From Heterohyrax brucei (taxonomy: Eukaryota > Chordata > Mammalia > Hyracoidea > Procaviidae), in assembly GCA_028571685.1 (NCBI GenBank), contig CM053143.1:136806829-136870828 (forward strand): a stretch of DNA of 64,000 bases, given 5' to 3'. This document shows, piece by piece, positions 62,101 through 64,000 of the stretch (position 1 is its first letter; each line of letters starts with the position of its first letter). A model generated the notes under the pieces. That model saw only the letters and a list, made by a program, of their open reading frames with translations. It was not told where the DNA came from and ran no database searches. The position numbers and the translations under genes were made by a program.

Positions 62101-62246
62101 TCTAGTAACTGTATAAACAACTAAATCACTTACTTGGCTAAGACTTTGGTGTGAGTATTGATGACATTCAAGGCTTCCTTGAAACCTCCATTCTGGATAA
62201 GGCATACCACTTTACAGTGCAGGGCAGTTACATCATCCTTGTTGAT
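35119..62246 (-). CDS. SRP72: SRP72, signal recognition particle 72 kDa subunit, coding exons 2-19 (exon 1 outside window)
   Basis: SRP72 pairs with SRP68 and binds 7SL RNA in the signal recognition particle, which targets nascent secretory proteins to the ER. Exons, high to low: 62246-62134, 59448-59325, 57821-57678, 57599-57488, 55816-55785, 54444-54320, 54231-54174, 51412-51281, 50454-50326, 49548-49476, 47658-47594, 46249-46154, 45324-45221, 45083-45006, 43634-43497, 40425-40388, 35809-35650, 35296-35119 (ends TGA). All introns are GT-AG, all phases close, and the exons give 632 codons before the stop. Residue numbers below assume a 39-codon exon 1. The protein reads as SRP72 throughout: TPR-type helices up to about residue 500 ([33 protein letters not shown]), an eight-lysine run near 551-558, the RNA-binding signature [17 protein letters not shown] near 572-588, then a Ser/Pro-rich tail ending [10 protein letters not shown]. 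No disabling change is seen. The start codon is not in the window: nothing between 62247 and 64000 resembles exon 1. Confidence 0.97.
36238..38220 (+). mobile_element. young 5'-truncated L1 with ORF2 C-terminus and 3' UTR
   Basis: The ORF2 C-terminal part spans about 36300-37190 in several frames ([53 protein letters not shown]), so at least two frame breaks are present. A 1-kb 3' UTR and a poly(A) at about 38209-38220 follow. An 11-base target duplication gtaaaaagaca lies at 36227-36237 and 38221-38231. It is in SRP72 intron 17, antisense to the gene. Confidence 0.92.
38278..38460 (-). mobile_element. AfroSINE with internal triplication (left arm of an inverted pair)
   Basis: gatttcaattcatagcaacc at the tail. 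gaaccttacaggg-like units repeat three times (38314-38343). The head is ctacaccactgcaccaccag. Confidence 0.82.
38504..38667 (+). mobile_element. AfroSINE (right arm of an inverted pair)
   Basis: ggaaaccctggtggcctagt, cagctgctaacccaaaggta, ctccttggaaattggggtag. Confidence 0.92.
38745..38935. repeat. TG/CA-rich low-complexity stretch
   Basis: Mixed tgtgtg, acacac and gtatata motifs without a single clean unit. Confidence 0.5.
41230..41460 (-). repeat. L2-like fragment in SRP72 intron 16
   Basis: aggcccacgtggctgcactg and agtgagagagttaagagcag resemble reversed L2. Similar text recurs at 46705-46850, and the left part recurs at 48888-48985. Confidence 0.4.
42158..42316 (-). mobile_element. AfroSINE
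   Basis: gccatcaagtcaattgtgac, cggacatgaactgctgacct, taaccactataccaccaagg. Confidence 0.9.
43948..44478 (-). mobile_element. Tc1/mariner-like DNA transposon remnant
   Basis: Long terminal inverted repeats: the left cctcattgctgaatattact and the complement of the right gtgatattcagcaatgagat match, as do the flanking ccccttgggaagctaggcgt arms. The minus strand encodes a mariner transposase C-terminus, [19 protein letters not shown] followed by EYFEDD. The middle is deleted, leaving about 530 bp. It lies in SRP72 intron 15. Confidence 0.72.
45852..46024 (+). mobile_element. AfroSINE, long type
   Basis: gttccactgtggagcaatga, agctactaactgcaatgtca, aaattacagcctaggaaacc. Confidence 0.8.
46700..46855 (-). 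repeat. L2-like fragment in SRP72 intron 12
   Basis: ggcctgtgtggctgggtcgg and gagcagtaggagtgaggtca resemble the piece at 41330-41460. Confidence 0.45.
48466..48840 (-). mobile_element. MER5A-like hAT (Charlie) element interrupted by an AfroSINE
   Basis: Both ends and the core resemble MER5A: gtaacgttctgtgatgacgg, aatttaaattcaaaacagct, then gtgcctagtggttaccgtac at the far end. The AfroSINE at 48648-48797 splits it. Confidence 0.7.
48648..48797 (-). mobile_element. AfroSINE nested in MER5A
   Basis: ccatcaagccgatttcaact, aggtggatttgaactgttga. Flanked by the near-identical duplication acttgtg(g/c)cta derived from MER5A. Confidence 0.92.
49200..49357 (-). mobile_element. AfroSINE
   Basis: ggtctgactcatagcaaccc, atgaatttgaaccgccaacc, cttaatccacgacaccagca. 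Confidence 0.92.
52290..53340. other. SRP72 intron 8, nothing recognised
   Basis: AT-rich intronic sequence downstream of exon 9 with no exon. The part around 52500-52800 has faint L2-like phrasing (taagggtcagctcaaatgtg). Confidence 0.4.
53432..53600 (+). mobile_element. AfroSINE (tail-to-tail inverted pair, left)
   Basis: Near-consensus copy: agccctggtggtgcagtggt, aaggtcagcagttcacatct, gagtcggaattgactcgatg. Confidence 0.95.
53608..53765 (-). mobile_element. AfroSINE (tail-to-tail inverted pair, right)
   Basis: caattccaactcatagtaac, ggtggatttgaactgccaac, ttaaccactgtgccacac. Confidence 0.92.
54798..54885 (-). mobile_element. AfroSINE fragment
   Basis: gcctggcaggtttgaactgc and gttagaagctgtaaactacc after an A-run; the middle is missing. 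Confidence 0.8.
55044..55114. repeat. 71-bp direct repeat, copy 1
   Basis: Starts ctgtcacctgctgagtggat and ends gccagctgtgttt. Identical over 71 bases to 55432-55502. It lies in SRP72 intron 6. Confidence 0.95.
55432..55502. repeat. 71-bp direct repeat, copy 2
   Basis: Base-for-base identical to 55044-55114, offset by 388 bases. Flanking DNA on either side is not similar. Confidence 0.95.
56283..56430 (-). mobile_element. AfroSINE
   Basis: ccatcacgtagattccgatt, ggttagcagctgtagcactt, aaccactatgccacccagga; partly deleted in the body. Confidence 0.88.
56522..56685 (-). mobile_element. AfroSINE
   Basis: gagtcgattctgagtcacac, cccatagggtttccaaggag, cttaactactctgccaccag. Confidence 0.92.
58476..58676 (-). 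mobile_element. AfroSINE, long type
   Basis: aaaatcaattctgactcagt, gctgtaaatctttatggaaa, ggtggatttgaaaaagtgac. Confidence 0.85.
60630..61453 (+). mobile_element. young L1 3' UTR insertion with perfect target duplication
   Basis: 5'-truncated to the 3' UTR (gcataacttgagtactcctt ... ttactcagttatgttaaatt plus poly(A)). It is nearly identical to 37395-38216. A 17-base duplication aaaaactgctgaagaac lies at 60613-60629 and 61454-61470. It is in SRP72 intron 2, antisense to the gene. Confidence 0.93.
61867..62042 (-). mobile_element. AfroSINE
   Basis: gctgagtcaattccaacaca, agtggatttcaactgctcac, caaccactacgccatcagag. It ends about 90 bases from SRP72 exon 2. Confidence 0.9.
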
Positions 62247-62249
62247 CTG

Positions 62250-63780
62250 CAGTACTAGAGATCAGTTTTAGGAAAGCCATTTTCACACCTGCTCCCTTTT
62301 CACATTTTTACTAATTTTCCCAATCCCCGTCTCAGGACACCAACACTGCCGATATTGAAGTGACTAGTAAAAACATACCAAAAAATGCCCGATCTTCAAT
62401 TTTAATTTGATATGCTACAATGAGATGTTATAATTTAATAAACTAAATTTTTAATGAGCTAGGATAAAGATTACCAGGACACACGCACCCTCCCCTCGCA
62501 CCGCACTCCCTCAAATGCAGTGAGAACAGAAAAGCTAGAAAGAAGGCATTTCTCCAGGTTTTTCACCTTGGGAAGCATACTACATATTTCATTACTTCAC
62601 GTGGAAAGAGAAAAAAGTTCATGTAGAATTCGGATTCAAAAGACTGAGATTTGAAAGCATACTTTTACTAACTGCTTTAAGATCTTGACAAGTCATTAAA
62701 AACTGCCAAATCTTAGCATTCTGACCTATGAGTATGAGAACATGTTGTATTTTAGAAGATTATTAAGATTAAATGAGAATACTTCGGGAAAGCCTTATAC
62801 GCTGTAAAGCATAATACAGATACAACTTATTTTGCTGATGTTCCTAAAACACCATTAAAAACTTTCCTCTTCATTTAAGATAATCAAAGAGGACAATTGG
62901 CCAGGTTTCAATGCCAAACAGCTGTTCAGTATGAGACTGACAAAAACAAGACCCCTAGCTCTTGAGCAAGTGCAGGAGTCCAACTCTCAGCCTAAGAATC
63001 AAATGAATTTCTACCCGTTAGGAAAGTATATACTAGAGGACAAACTGCCTTTTGCTGATTAAAAAAACTTCTGTTACTAGGTGATAACGTTGGCCGAGAT
63101 CTATCCAAGGGCTAAAATTAATTCAAGTTTTGTTGTTGTATGGTTCAAATAATTAATAGCAACTTTCCTCAATGTCTTAAATCACTAAAAGTGTGTTGGA
63201 AACACAGGTACCATCGTTCATATTAACATAGTACTATGTGGTAGAACAAAACTAGTTATACAGCTTTATAATGGTTGTTACTCTGGTACTGTTTTGAGCA
63301 GCCAAACCCCGTCTTGTTCACTCAATTTCAAATCTAACACAGATGTATCTTCAGTAGAAGACTTTAGCAAAACGGCGAGCATTAAAAAGCAAGGCCATAT
63401 CAGAGTTATGCAGTAAACGTTAAAAGAATATTGACTGTATCTCACACTAAAAAGACAGTAAAACTTAAAATTATCACTTAAAGGTCCAAAATAGGCCAAT
63501 CTTTCCTTCCGACACTATCCCCAAATGTTGGTGCTATGGCACACATTTTTCTGATGTAATGGCACTGGGGTGATTCTATCTGTAGGAACGACACGCATGA
63601 CATGTTGATCTGGTCGTATCTGTACCGCTTCCACCTTGTCAGAACTAGCTTCCAAATTACGTGTCCCAGGCAGATTCCTATCCTCGCCGAGGACCAAGAG
63701 AGCAAGTTCCCTCAGCATTACTGTCTTGATCTCTCCGTTCAAGAGGAAGGACTAAATGCAGCAATGTGCGATAGTTGCAA
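62250..63780. other. SRP72 intron 1, nothing recognised
   Basis: Unique-looking intronic sequence. No first-exon coding sequence and no transposon that I can name. Confidence 0.5.
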
Positions 63781-64000
63781 AATAAAGCGTGAAAGCAGAA
63801 AAAGAATCCAGCGAAAACAGTTTGGAGTAGGCACCCGGGGCTGCGGTCTCTTTAAATTGGTCTCTCTCTCCCCACGAAAGAAAGACGGGAAGTACACGTG
63901 GCTCTAAGCAACTAGGGACCCAGGGCGGGCCTGGAGAGGCAGAAGGGCTGCGACCCGAGCCAGCTCGGCGTTCGTGCCGGAGCCGGGAATGGCCAGGGTC
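63780..64000. promoter_or_regulatory. GC-rich shore near the SRP72 promoter, with a CACGTG E-box
   Basis: GC content rises toward the right edge of the window, where SRP72 exon 1 should follow. A CACGTG E-box lies near 63895. No SRP72 first-exon coding sequence is present, so this is probably the 5' part of intron 1 at the edge of a CpG island. Confidence 0.4.

Noticed and set aside
63515-63742. Open minus-strand stretch of about 75 codons near the SRP72 promoter
   Set aside because: It begins without an ATG, lacks paired splice sites that I can see, and matches no family I recognise. It is probably a chance open frame in GC-richer DNA.
15-64000. CRISPR-like arrays, bacterial-type operons or defence loci
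   Set aside because: Spliced genes, SINEs and LINEs show this is mammalian nuclear DNA; no regularly spaced repeats with spacers exist.

Overview
The window is nuclear DNA from an afrotherian mammal, most likely an elephant-type paenungulate. Two things show this. First, it is packed with tRNA-derived AfroSINEs, RTE-type LINEs and a lineage-specific L1. Second, three genes lie in the order and orientation of mammalian SRP72 - ARL9 - SPMAP2L/THEGL (human 4q12), here reverse-complemented so that all three are on the minus strand. Species assignment is an inference from repeat families recalled from memory.

Layout from right to left, the direction of transcription: 62246-35119 holds SRP72 coding exons 2-19 (632 codons before the stop). 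Exon 1 with the start codon lies beyond base 64000. About 35118 down to about 33500 is the SRP72 3' untranslated region. 32180-16370 holds ARL9 in four coding exons, with a GC-rich first exon encoding a long Lys/Glu-rich extension and three exons encoding the GTPase fold. 16.3-6.2 kb is intergenic and repeat-rich, including a long broken RTE LINE. 6204-5787 is the first coding exon of SPMAP2L/THEGL with a CpG-rich promoter. 5.7-0 kb is its first intron, filled with old repeats.

All SRP72 and ARL9 exon phases close exactly. If SRP72 exon 1 contributes the usual 39 codons, the total is 671 residues, the length I recall for human SRP72. SRP72 is a core subunit of the signal recognition particle. 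ARL9 is an ARF-like GTPase of poorly known role. SPMAP2L/THEGL is a sperm-associated protein. I see no functional link between them beyond conserved neighbourhood.

Most of the rest is transposon archaeology: over 30 AfroSINEs of a shorter and a longer type, three RTE copies, four young L1 3' ends, older L1 and L2-like DNA, a mariner-like element, MER5A, and several MaLR-like solo LTR fossils. The most notable structures are two L1 insertions that look like 3' transductions (one also inverted at its 5' end), reciprocal nesting of LTRs and SINEs, three inverted AfroSINE pairs, and a perfect 71-bp direct repeat in an SRP72 intron. I found no sign of a new multi-gene system; the window is otherwise an ordinary mammalian locus.
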